This document shows positions 43,474 to 52,094 of a DNA stretch of 54,384 nucleotides, piece after piece. The stretch is from positions 272 to 54,655 of the forward strand of contig VXML01000106.1 in assembly GCA_009841115.1 (NCBI GenBank), in the 5' to 3' direction. Position 1 is the first letter of the stretch. Every line of letters starts with the position of its first letter. Both the position numbers and the translations under genes were made by a program. Source of the stretch: Gemmatimonadota bacterium (GTDB lineage: Bacteria; Latescibacterota; UBA2968; UBA8231). The notes under the pieces are model-generated. The model was not told the DNA's origin. It saw only the letters and a program-made list of their open reading frames with translations, and did not search any database.

Positions 43474-44442
43474 ATGACAGACACACCGACTTTCGCGGCA
43501 GTAGAAGAGGCCGCAGCATTTATCAGCCCACATCTCGCACCAACGCCGCTCGTCCACTGCTATCAGCTCTCGCAGATGCTGGGCTGCTCCTACCACGCCA
43601 AGTGCGAGAGCTTGCAGCCCGTGGGGGCCTTTAAGGTGCGCGGCGGCGTCAACCTCATCGGGCGCTTGTCCCCTGCCGAGCGGCAGCGGGGCGTCATCAG
43701 CGCCAGCACCGGCAACCACGGCCAGTCGCTGGCGTACGCCGGCCAGCTCTTTGACACACCAGTGATCATCTACGGACCGGAGCGCGCCAGCAATCCGGCC
43801 AAAGTCGCGGCCATGCGCGCCCTCGGCGCAGAAGTCCGCCTCGTTGGCCGGGATTTCGACGAGGCGCGCGAAGAAGTCGAGCGCGAAGCGCGCCGCACGG
43901 GCTGCCGCTACGTGCACTCGGCCAACGAGCCGTTGTTAATCTCCGGCGTGGGCACCATCGGCTTGGAGATTTTTGCCGCCTTACCCGATGTGGAAGCGCT
44001 GATCGTGCCCGTAGGCGGCGGCAGCGGCATCTGCGGCATCTCGCTCGTCGCCCGCCACCTAAATCCATCTGTCGAGATCATCGGCGTACAAAGCGAGAGC
44101 GCTCCCGTCTGCTACCGGGCCTATCAACAGCGGCGGCTCGACGTATCAGCTCCCATGGCCACGCGGCACGAGGGGCTAGCCACGCGCGTACCTTTTGCGA
44201 TGACCTCGCACATGATGTGGGAACTTGTCGATCGCTTCGAGCTCGTCACCGACGAGGAGATCGACGCGGCCATCGGCCTGTTGGCGCGGGAGGCCAAGCT
44301 GGTAGCCGAAGGAGCCGGAGCCGCATCACTAGCCGCGGCCCTAAAAATCCGCGAGTCCTTGGCCGGCAAAAAAGTCGTCGGCATCCTCAGCGGCGGGAAC
44401 GCACCCGCCGACCACTTAGCGAAGATTTTGCAAAATGGCTAA
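43474..44442 (+). CDS. PLP-dependent threonine/serine dehydratase-like enzyme
   Basis: 322 residues from ATG 43474 (AAGGA 8 bp upstream); in-frame ATGs at 43447 and 43465 are alternatives. The PLP-binding Lys54 is in GAFKVRGG, the substrate loop SASTGNHGQS and the glycine-rich phosphate site VGGGSGICG are intact. Fold-type II family without the C-terminal regulatory domain of IlvA, so catabolic threonine ammonia-lyase or serine racemase are both possible. The last 8 bp overlap the PcfJ-like gene. Confidence 0.87.
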   Translation: MTDTPTFAAVEEAAAFISPHLAPTPLVHCYQLSQMLGCSYHAKCESLQPVGAFKVRGGVNLIGRLSPAERQRGVISASTGNHGQSLAYAGQLFDTPVIIYGPERASNPAKVAAMRALGAEVRLVGRDFDEAREEVEREARRTGCRYVHSANEPLLISGVGTIGLEIFAALPDVEALIVPVGGGSGICGISLVARHLNPSVEIIGVQSESAPVCYRAYQQRRLDVSAPMATRHEGLATRVPFAMTSHMMWELVDRFELVTDEEIDAAIGLLAREAKLVAEGAGAASLAAALKIRESLAGKKVVGILSGGNAPADHLAKILQNG

Positions 44443-46123
44443 ACAACCCAAGCGCAAAAAGAGCCGACGCCGGGGTGCCACCGCGCGCGCCAATGCCGAG
44501 TTGGGCGCACACATGGCATCGCTGGGCCTAGAGGCCATTGAAGCCTATAAGGTCTGGTGCCGTCAGCACGGATTTAGCGCGGCCCTGAGCAAGACTTGGC
44601 AAGAGCGACGGCAAGAGCGCGCCGCACACCAGCGCGACCAACAGGCCGCCCAAGCCGAAGAATCCCTGCGGAAACACGTCGAGCGGTTGGGGCTAGACGG
44701 GGTGGCCGCCTATCAGACGTGGTGTCGGCAGCAGGGACTCGGCGACGCCATCCACAAAAGCGACGCCCAGCGCAGCAAGGAATTCAAGCTCCACCAGCAG
44801 ATCCAAAGCACCCAAGCCCTGCACAAGGGCCGCAAGCACAGCCGACGCACCAAAGACATCATTCACCAACTCTGGGCCGGAGCCATCGCCGAGGAAGAGC
44901 TGCGCACCGAGGTCTTGCGCCTGATCCATCGGGCCTTTGTCGGCTTGGCCGGCGACCAGCGGGAGCAGCTACGGGATTTGCTCTTACACGTCGAGAAGCG
45001 AGCACCCAATCTGCTCGACGCGCGGCCAGCCCTCCATCGCTTGGGACGAGTAGAGGGCAATACCTTCGTCGAGGCCCTCGGCGCGTTGGCGCGGCACAGC
45101 GGCGCTTGGCAGCAGTCGCCGTCCGAGTGGAAGCCAGACAGCCGCAACCCCCGGCGACAATTCGCCGCGCTGGTCCGCTTCCTATTGGCCCGCTACGACG
45201 TGCCGACTTGCTTGGATTCGGTGTGGTTCGGTGGCTGGGACCAAGAAGCCCAACGCCAGCAGGGATGGTTCATCCACGTGGGCAGCGGGCAGAACATCCG
45301 CACAGCCGACCTGCCGCTCGTGCTCTCCAAGCGCATGGCACACGTCTTTGCCGAGGCCCCAAGCGAACTGACGGCGACTGAGGCCCTGCGCTGGGCGCAA
45401 GTGGTGGGTCAAGGAGGCAGCGAGATGCTGGCGCAGGCCGTAATAGCCACGGAATTGGGTCGCAATTTCGCCGACGAATCCTTCTGGAGCACAGTCGTAC
45501 TCTTCCTCGTCGAAAACCCCATGCTCGACCCGGACATGGTGGGGCCAATCGTCGATTATATCAACCACCAGAAATTCGTCCCCACAGAGGAAGGCGAGCC
45601 GCCGCAACCCAACTACACCATGAAGGGACGCAGCGCAGTCAAGCTCCTGAGCCAAGTCGAGGAATGGCACGAGCGCTTAGCCCGCGACAACCGCCAGCCC
45701 GGCGGGAGTTGGGAATCGTCGGGCATAGCGGGCTTTGAGTGGATGGACGACAAAGAAGAAGGGCTGCGTTGGACCATCAGCGAGCTGACTTCTAAAAGAG
45801 ATCTCACGCTCGAAGGACGGGCAATGAACCACTGCGTCGCCTCCTACGTGCCCAACTGTCGGCGGGGCAGCAAGTCGGTATGGTCAATGCAGGTCGATGC
45901 AGAGGGCCACAGTGCCCGCGTGGTGACGATCGCCGTGCACAATCCGAGCCGCAACATCGTCGAGGTGCGCGGACGCTTCAACGCCGTGCCACGGCAGTCG
46001 GGAAAAAATCCAAAAAATAAGACGTTGGAGCGGCCTTATCGAGAGTTGCTGGCGCGCTCTGGTGCCGTGTTGCGGAAGTGGATTGAGACCGAGGAATTGG
46101 GGCGGACGACGCGGGCGTACTAG
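44435..46123 (+). CDS. PcfJ-domain-like protein
   Basis: 562 residues. A basic N-terminus (KRKKSRRRGATARAN) precedes a pair of related helical segments (about 27-60 and 78-110; YKVWCRQHG/YQTWCRQQG). The C-terminal third carries the PcfJ signature: EGRAMNHCVASYVPNC, SVWSMQV, RVVTIAVH and IVEVRGRFNAVP. PcfJ-like proteins are mostly known from plasmids and phages and have no established activity. The gene overlaps the PLP enzyme by 8 bp, so it is co-translated. It lies beside McrBC. Confidence 0.75.
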   Translation: MAKQPKRKKSRRRGATARANAELGAHMASLGLEAIEAYKVWCRQHGFSAALSKTWQERRQERAAHQRDQQAAQAEESLRKHVERLGLDGVAAYQTWCRQQGLGDAIHKSDAQRSKEFKLHQQIQSTQALHKGRKHSRRTKDIIHQLWAGAIAEEELRTEVLRLIHRAFVGLAGDQREQLRDLLLHVEKRAPNLLDARPALHRLGRVEGNTFVEALGALARHSGAWQQSPSEWKPDSRNPRRQFAALVRFLLARYDVPTCLDSVWFGGWDQEAQRQQGWFIHVGSGQNIRTADLPLVLSKRMAHVFAEAPSELTATEALRWAQVVGQGGSEMLAQAVIATELGRNFADESFWSTVVLFLVENPMLDPDMVGPIVDYINHQKFVPTEEGEPPQPNYTMKGRSAVKLLSQVEEWHERLARDNRQPGGSWESSGIAGFEWMDDKEEGLRWTISELTSKRDLTLEGRAMNHCVASYVPNCRRGSKSVWSMQVDAEGHSARVVTIAVHNPSRNIVEVRGRFNAVPRQSGKNPKNKTLERPYRELLARSGAVLRKWIETEELGRTTRAY

Positions 46124-46195
46124 CACAGCAGATGGATTGACTCCGCCTGAAACCGTCAGAAGTTAAAGACACTCCTATCTTGAAAGAGTAAGGAT

Positions 46196-47833
46196 ATGCG
46201 CGAAATCTACCAATGGACTGAGTGGTTCTCGGAACTTGCAGGCAAGATCGCTGAGGGTGGCGAGGAATTTCTGATTGACCGTGCAAAGCAGATAGATTGG
46301 GAAGCCGCGGGTAAAAAACCGCCTTTGCTACGCGACGAGAACATCGATCCGTTCTCATTTTTCTATACCCTCGCGCAACGCCGAAGCTCGGCGAATAGGA
46401 AGCTGATATATCGGAGCGTCGAGAACGTTTTCAACGTGAAGCACCAGTACTCGGAAGAGCAGTACGATTCGAACGACGCGTTCGTATTCCCAACGCCTTC
46501 GTTCAAAATTCTATTCCAAGGCGACCCTCAGTTGCTTTGGAACTTGTTCCGCAGTGCCGTGCGAGGGCTCGACTCGGTGGATTCCAAACATTTCGATGGT
46601 GTATTCAATATCCACGGCGTTGGTAAAGCGAAACTGACGCAGACGCTCTTCCTTATCAACTCGTCCCAGTTCCTTCCCTGCGACGACAAGCTGAAAACCT
46701 TTGTCGATCTACCACCGGATGACGAATTCAATTGGAAATCCTATCGAGAATGGCTACAGCAAGTCCGCGACACTGACACTTTCCGAGGTCTTGAGCCGTA
46801 CGAGATCAACTTTTCCGCCTATCGTCTCAGTCAGAAGGGGACTCCACCTAATTCGGTAAAACACCCCCTAAACCAGATTCTCTACGGCCCACCGGGAACC
46901 GGCAAGACTTATCACACGGTCGCCCGCGCCTTGGCGGTCATCAACGGTGAAAGCGTGGAAGAGATTGAACGTAACATCGATAGATTCCGCGAACTTCGAG
47001 ACTCCGGTCAGATCGCCATGGTGACCTTCCACCAGAACTTCGCTTATGAGGACTTCATCGAGGGCATCAGGCCGACATTGGGCGATGAGGCTGACGGCCA
47101 AATCAGATACGAACTGCGTGACGGTATTTTCAAGCAGATTGCTGAGGCTGCGAAAGAGGAAAAAGGTAAACGTTTCGTACTGATTATCGACGAAATCAAT
47201 CGCGGCAACATCGCCAAGATATTCGGCGAGCTCATCACGCTAATCGAGGACTCCCGGCGGCTTGGCGCGGACGATGAAACGAAGGTCTTACTGCCTTACT
47301 CGAACGAGTCGTTCGGCGTCCCAAACAACCTCTACCTGATCGGCACAATGAACACGGCGGATCGGTCGATTCAATTGCTCGACACGGCACTGCGCCGCCG
47401 CTTCGACTTCATTGAGATGATGCCGAAACCAGAGTTCATCTCTGATAATGTGGAAGGGGTCAACTGTAAACGGATGCTCAAGGCCATGAACAAGCGCATC
47501 ACGGCGTTACTCGACCGGGAACATCAGATCGGCCACACCTACCTGCTAGACATCGACACTATGAAGAAACTGTCGTACGTCTTCCAAAACAAGATATTCC
47601 CTCTGTTGCAGGAATACTTCTTTGACGATTGGGCCAAAATACGAGCCGTTCTAGGCGGGAACAGCTTTGTTGTGGAACAGAGTGCCGCAGGCGTGTTGCG
47701 GGAAAACGAACAAGTGGACGAAGATCGAACGATTTACGAGCGGCTACCCGGCGACGACGACCGATGGACAGACCTAGAGGAGTACAAAAAGATATACAAT
47801 GCTGGCAACGCAGAGGATACAAGTAACCCCTAA
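46196..47833 (+). CDS. mcrB: McrB-like AAA+ NTPase of a modification-dependent restriction system
   Basis: 545 residues; AAGGAT precedes the ATG. Residues 1-220 form a non-AAA N-terminal region that would recognise modified DNA. The AAA+ core has Walker A YGPPGTGKT (about 231-238), Walker B LIIDEINRG (about 328-336) and the McrB-diagnostic MNTADRS (about 384-390). McrB hexamers drive McrC cleavage. It overlaps mcrC by 35 bp. GC and codon use differ from the metabolic genes. Confidence 0.93.
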   Translation: MREIYQWTEWFSELAGKIAEGGEEFLIDRAKQIDWEAAGKKPPLLRDENIDPFSFFYTLAQRRSSANRKLIYRSVENVFNVKHQYSEEQYDSNDAFVFPTPSFKILFQGDPQLLWNLFRSAVRGLDSVDSKHFDGVFNIHGVGKAKLTQTLFLINSSQFLPCDDKLKTFVDLPPDDEFNWKSYREWLQQVRDTDTFRGLEPYEINFSAYRLSQKGTPPNSVKHPLNQILYGPPGTGKTYHTVARALAVINGESVEEIERNIDRFRELRDSGQIAMVTFHQNFAYEDFIEGIRPTLGDEADGQIRYELRDGIFKQIAEAAKEEKGKRFVLIIDEINRGNIAKIFGELITLIEDSRRLGADDETKVLLPYSNESFGVPNNLYLIGTMNTADRSIQLLDTALRRRFDFIEMMPKPEFISDNVEGVNCKRMLKAMNKRITALLDREHQIGHTYLLDIDTMKKLSYVFQNKIFPLLQEYFFDDWAKIRAVLGGNSFVVEQSAAGVLRENEQVDEDRTIYERLPGDDDRWTDLEEYKKIYNAGNAEDTSNP

Positions 47834-49052
47834 TGCCCGGCACCACACTGTCAGGGAGTACGAGCCGCTCGATTTTGTAACTGCACAGGAGCGAGAAGAG
47901 CTAAAGTCGTTCCAAGGTGTGTTCAAGCAAAATTCCAACGGCACCTTGACGGCGAGTAACTACGTCGGCGTCATCACGACAAAACGCGGCACCGTGGTCG
48001 AGATCCTTCCGAAAATCGATCTCGGGGGCGATCCAGCTCCCCACCACGAAAAAACCAAGCGCCTGTTCTTGTCCATGCTTCGATGCTGGAGAGGCTTTGA
48101 CAAGGAGACCCTACCGGAGAGCGACATCCGCGCCCTGCGGCGATTCCCCATGCTCGAAGTCTTCGTTCGCCAGTTCCTCGTCAACCTGAATGCGCTCGCC
48201 CGTGGCGGTCTCGCTAGACGCTACATCTCGGTAGAGGAAAACCTGCCGTACCTCGGAGGACGCCTCCTCTTCCGCGAGCAAATCCGCGAAAACCTGACCA
48301 ATCAGGCGCGATTCTACGTCGCGCACGACGAGTTGAGCGTCAACAGACCCGCCAACCGGCTCATTCACAGCGCGATGGCCAAGCTGACCCCGCAGGTGCA
48401 AGACACAGAAAACCGCCGACTGTTGCACCTATTGATGGCGACATTCGCCGACGTACCGCAAACTGCCAATCCACACGCGGACTGGCAGCGGCACCAAGTA
48501 GATCGTTCCATGCCGCATTACGGGCCGGTGATGCAGTGGGTGGGCCTGTTCCTATTCGGGCATGGGTTGACGACCTTCGCCGGACGCCATCGGAACCTGT
48601 CCTTACTATTTCCCATGGAGCAGGTATTCGAGGACTTCGTCACACACAGTTTTCGACGCCACCAGACGACCTATTGTGTGGCTGCACAACGCCCGCAAAA
48701 GCCCTTCGCCAATATCGACGGTCAAGCCGCGTTCACGATGAAACCGGACATTTCGCTCTGGAAGAAAAACCGCAAGGATGTCGCGTTCATTCTCGACGCC
48801 AAGTGGAAACGCATCATCGCCGCCGACCATCCGAAGCATGGTATCGACCAAGGCGACCTGTACCAGCTTTACGCTTACGGCAAGGGCTACGGTTGTGCGA
48901 CCGTGGCGCTGATCTACCCGCAAACGCAGAACTTTAGGACCAAACTGCGCTATCAAATCCTCGGCGATTTAACACTGCTTTGCCTGCCGTTCGATGTCGC
49001 GCATCCCAAAGAAAGCGTGCAGCGATCAATAGAGGCACTCGCGAGGGCTTGA
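47799..49052 (+). CDS. mcrC: McrC-like nuclease subunit
   Basis: 417 residues. N-terminal beta region GVITTKRGTVVEILPKID and the PD-(D/E)xK nuclease core DISLWKKNRKDVAFILDAKWK, with acidic residues followed by DAK, match McrC. The nuclease acts with McrB on methylated or otherwise modified foreign DNA. The gene begins inside mcrB (35 bp overlap). Confidence 0.93.
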   Translation: MLATQRIQVTPNARHHTVREYEPLDFVTAQEREELKSFQGVFKQNSNGTLTASNYVGVITTKRGTVVEILPKIDLGGDPAPHHEKTKRLFLSMLRCWRGFDKETLPESDIRALRRFPMLEVFVRQFLVNLNALARGGLARRYISVEENLPYLGGRLLFREQIRENLTNQARFYVAHDELSVNRPANRLIHSAMAKLTPQVQDTENRRLLHLLMATFADVPQTANPHADWQRHQVDRSMPHYGPVMQWVGLFLFGHGLTTFAGRHRNLSLLFPMEQVFEDFVTHSFRRHQTTYCVAAQRPQKPFANIDGQAAFTMKPDISLWKKNRKDVAFILDAKWKRIIAADHPKHGIDQGDLYQLYAYGKGYGCATVALIYPQTQNFRTKLRYQILGDLTLLCLPFDVAHPKESVQRSIEALARA

Positions 49053-49095
49053 TTTCCTGATTCACCATCTTATACCCCGGCGTTCCTAGTCCAAT

Positions 49096-49470
49096 TTAAG
49101 GTCGCTCATAGAGCACCTTCCCTTCCCGCAACGCCCGCGCCAAGACGTGGTTGAGGGAGTCGCGCCAGTACTCGACGTCGTCGAGGCTATAAACGAGAAT
49201 GTCCTTTGGAACACCCGATCCGGCGAGGACCTTGTACAGTCGGACCGCCTCTTGGTGCCGGCTCCGAGTCTTCCCAAACGGCTCGGCCTCCACCACCACT
49301 AGATCCACATCCGAATCTTCCCGCGCGTCGCCCCGAGCGCGAGAGCCGAAGAGGATCACCTGCTCGGGATCGACCTCGGCGACGATGGCCTGAACCATCT
49401 GATCGAGGAGCGCGTCAGTGACAGGTACCATTCCCTTGGCAGTAGAAACTTTTTGCTCATTAGGTGTCAT
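49096..49470 (-). CDS. MNT-type nucleotidyltransferase
   Basis: 124 residues; MVPVTD is a possible shorter start. The motif FGSRARGDAREDSDVDLVVV has the GS and DVD residues of minimal nucleotidyltransferases. Such proteins pair with HEPN toxins, but no HEPN gene is adjacent here, so it is orphan or acts with another nearby partner. It lies 43 bp after mcrC, convergent. Confidence 0.85.
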   Translation of the reverse strand: MTPNEQKVSTAKGMVPVTDALLDQMVQAIVAEVDPEQVILFGSRARGDAREDSDVDLVVVEAEPFGKTRSRHQEAVRLYKVLAGSGVPKDILVYSLDDVEYWRDSLNHVLARALREGKVLYERP

Positions 49471-49548
49471 TGGAATTGTCCGACGAGTAGAGAAAAATGA
49501 TGCCTACATGCTCCTCTATCCGCGTCGTCGAAATGATCGCAGGCGTCT

Positions 49549-50115
49549 TCATTCTCGCGTATCCGGCTCTAGGCGTTTCATCATATCTATTTTGTCCACC
49601 AGTGCAATATGGCCGTCTTCGTCCTCTTCACTGAACCATTCGGCAATGCGCCCCACTTGCCGGTAACCGACCTTTTCGTACAAACGGCGGGCAGGGGTGT
49701 TATTGGCGAATACAGTCAGGTAAATCTGCTGCAGCTCCATTTTGCGCGCCTCTTCCTCTAAAACTCCCATCAGCGCCGTGCCCAAACGCCGACCCTGGTA
49801 CTCGCCGATGATTTTGATTCCCAAAACCCCCATGACCCGGCTGCGGGGAGCCATGCGGCCCTCGCCGATAATGCGTCCATCCACCTCCAGCAAAAGGTGG
49901 GAGGCCTGCCCTGTCTCGACTTCGACCATGATCTGGGCCAGGCGTTGGCAGCCCAGAGCGAAATCCGTATCAGCGTGATAGGCCCGCACCCGCTCGCGGT
50001 GCAGAATCTGGCACATTTCGACGTACGAGGGTATGTCCTGCCAGCGCGGATAGCGGCACAGCACCTTTCCCCCTTCTAGGGGAATGGCTTTGACGAGTTG
50101 ACCTTCTTTGAGCAT
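49549..50115 (-). CDS. GNAT acetyltransferase
   Basis: 188 residues. Acetyl-CoA loop GEYQGRRLGTALMGVL, followed by LTVFANNTPARRLYEKVGY, are the two GNAT signatures. The substrate is unknown; the closing ALVDKIDMMKR is common in ribosomal-protein or small-molecule acetyltransferases. It is a single gene in the island. Confidence 0.87.
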   Translation of the reverse strand: MLKEGQLVKAIPLEGGKVLCRYPRWQDIPSYVEMCQILHRERVRAYHADTDFALGCQRLAQIMVEVETGQASHLLLEVDGRIIGEGRMAPRSRVMGVLGIKIIGEYQGRRLGTALMGVLEEEARKMELQQIYLTVFANNTPARRLYEKVGYRQVGRIAEWFSEEDEDGHIALVDKIDMMKRLEPDTRE

Positions 50116-50190
50116 GGCGAAGCAGAGAAAGAGGTTGAGTTCGATGTTTACCGCTCACTTCCCTCGTGATGGGTACACCAACTCCTCTGT

Positions 50191-50604
50191 CTAGCCGTGT
50201 ATCCCGTCCAGTTCGGGTAAGAGCTTAACGCTCTCTTGCTCGTTGGGATCCGTCCGAGCGATCACAGCAGTGCAGGTTTCGGTCTCGCTGGGATTGTAGG
50301 GAAGGTGCGGGACGCCGGCGGGGATGTAAATAAAGTCGCCGCTGTTGATGTCTTCACGCTCCTCCAGCCGCTCGCCATACCACATTATAGATTGGCCACT
50401 GATGACATAAATAGCGGTCTCGTGGTTTTCGTGCAGGTGGGCCTTGGCTCGTTCTTTAGGAGGTAGGTTCAGCAGGTGCATGCAAATCCCCTGCGAGCCG
50501 GTGGTCTCAGCGGCGATCCCTGAGACATAGGTGAGTGCCTGTTTGCCTTCGTAGGTTCCTCGGCCGCGAATCACTTTGCAGGTTGGCTTAGAGTGCTCTG
50601 ACAT
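50191..50604 (-). CDS. Cupin-domain protein
   Basis: 137 residues from ATG 50602-50604, five bases after GGAG; the ATG directly before it gives a spacing that is too short. Cupin motifs are KAHLHENHETAIYVISG and PAGVPHLPYNPSE. A possible sugar or small-molecule isomerase/sensor. It diverges from the ATPase operon across the 260-bp gap that holds its promoter region. Confidence 0.8.
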   Translation of the reverse strand: MSEHSKPTCKVIRGRGTYEGKQALTYVSGIAAETTGSQGICMHLLNLPPKERAKAHLHENHETAIYVISGQSIMWYGERLEEREDINSGDFIYIPAGVPHLPYNPSETETCTAVIARTDPNEQESVKLLPELDGIHG

Positions 50605-50794
50605 CATTCTCCTCTATAAGCTTGGGGTAAAAGGCATTGTTTGCGCATCGAGCGTCAAGCGAGGCTCCTGTTGTTTAAAATGATAATTATTTGATGCGGT
50701 GAGGCAAACGTCCGGACTACATCAGGGTCAGGCGCGCAGACTCGTATCGCGTCCGCCGTATGCAGGATTGCCTCTGCATATTTATAAAACCAAT

Positions 50795-50822
50795 TTGACA
50801 TACATCAATATTGTTTTATATT
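50795..50822 (+). promoter_or_regulatory. Sigma70 promoter with repeated ttataaaac sites
   Basis: TTGACA (50795-50800), 16 bp, TATATT (50817-50822) is near consensus, about 43 bp before the ATPase start. ttataaaac occurs at 50782-50790 and 50825-50833, and its inverted copy gttttata at 50813-50820, flanking and overlapping the -10 box. This could be an operator controlling the operon. The rest of 50608-50790 holds an inverted repeat gaggcaa (50701-50707) / ttgcctc (50768-50774); no gene seen. Confidence 0.65.
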
Positions 50823-50864
50823 TTTTATAAAACAATTCTGATTTACAACTGGAGTGATATTAAA

Positions 50865-52094
50865 ATGAGAAGCACCCCCGAATTCTACATCGGCGCTCCC
50901 GTCGACCCGGTGGACCTGCGATTCCGCGAAGCGTTTCTGGCGGAGTTGTGGCAAACGCTGCGCACCGGGCATGTGGTCCTCACGGCGCCTCGGCGCACCG
51001 GCAAGACCAGCGTCATGGACTACTTGCGCGACCATCCCGAGAACGGATTCTCGGTGGTGTCGATCAACGTTCAGGACCTGACCCATCCGGCCGACTTCTT
51101 CCAGGTACTGCTCGATGGATTCCACGATGCGTATCCGGATTTTGTGCGCGACCAACTCGCCGCAGGTTGGAAACTCGTCAGCGGCGTGCTCGGAAAGATC
51201 GACGAAATCGGTGTCGGCGGCTTCAAGCTTGGGCTGCGCGAGAGCGATCCCAACTGGCGCATGAACTGGCGTGAGCACGGAGACACGTTTCTCGCCCAAA
51301 CTCGCAAAACCGGTGCCCGGATTCTGTTTATCATCGACGAGTTTCCCGACATGCTGCTCAACCTGTCCCGGGAAGATGAAAGGTTGCTGCGCGAGTTCCT
51401 CGCTTGGTTTCGCACCCAGCGACAGAATCCAGCGCCGGCAAGAGATTCGATCCGCTGGCTGGTCGGCGGCTCGGTCAATCTGGCGGGCACGCTCGACGCC
51501 CTCGGACTGGTGGATCGCATCAACGACCTCGAAGACGTTTCCCTGCCTCTGCTCACCGATAGTGACATCGAGACCTTCGTGACGGAGATGCTGGGCGGGC
51601 GGGATGTCCCCTTTGACGACGATGTTCCGCAACGACTCATCGCTCGACTGGGCCGTCCCATCCCCTTCTTCATGCAGATGGCGACCCAGGATCTCTACCG
51701 GTTGTGGAAGCGAGAGCAACGCAAGATCGTCGCGGCGGATGTCGATACCGTCTTCGACGCGATGGTCGTCGGTTCCGCCGCCCGCACCCGACTGCAGCAC
51801 TTCCATTCGAGGATCAGGCAATACTACGCGGATCCGAAACGTTCGATTGCCTACGCCTTGCTGGGACAAATCAGCGTGAGCGATTCGGGGCTACGGCGCG
51901 TAACCCTGTTGCAGGAGACGGAACGCCTGCTGGCAGATCTCGGCGTCACACTCCCAGCGCATGAACGCAGTCAGATGTTTAACCAGCTATTGCTCGACCT
52001 AGAGAACGACTTCTACATCGTCGAGGGCGAGGAGGGGTTCTACGACTTCGCCAGCGGCGTCCTGAAATCGTGGTGGAGGAAATACCATGCCTGA
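50865..52094 (+). CDS. AAA-family ATPase, first gene of putative defence operon
   Basis: 409 residues from ATG 50865 (GGAG 11 bp upstream); a longer frame starts at 50811 inside the promoter. Walker A APRRTGKTS (41-49) and Walker B LFIIDEFPD (154-162) define a STAND/archaeal-type ATPase, followed by NLAGTLDALGLVDRIND, a typical sensor segment of the ATPase_2-like group, and a C-terminal winged-helix-like end. No nuclease or known effector domain is seen. The gene overlaps the next by 8 bp. Adjacent McrBC, MNT and the STAND protein suggest anti-phage defence. Confidence 0.8.
   Translation: MRSTPEFYIGAPVDPVDLRFREAFLAELWQTLRTGHVVLTAPRRTGKTSVMDYLRDHPENGFSVVSINVQDLTHPADFFQVLLDGFHDAYPDFVRDQLAAGWKLVSGVLGKIDEIGVGGFKLGLRESDPNWRMNWREHGDTFLAQTRKTGARILFIIDEFPDMLLNLSREDERLLREFLAWFRTQRQNPAPARDSIRWLVGGSVNLAGTLDALGLVDRINDLEDVSLPLLTDSDIETFVTEMLGGRDVPFDDDVPQRLIARLGRPIPFFMQMATQDLYRLWKREQRKIVAADVDTVFDAMVVGSAARTRLQHFHSRIRQYYADPKRSIAYALLGQISVSDSGLRRVTLLQETERLLADLGVTLPAHERSQMFNQLLLDLENDFYIVEGEEGFYDFASGVLKSWWRKYHA

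Noticed and set aside
50697..50774. Stretch resembling part of RNase P RNA (gtccggactacatcaggg) and a tRNA-like fold
   Set aside because: Only one conserved block matches, the later conserved AGAGCAAACCG block is missing, and the outer pairing is short. It is more likely a chance resemblance or a 5' leader hairpin.
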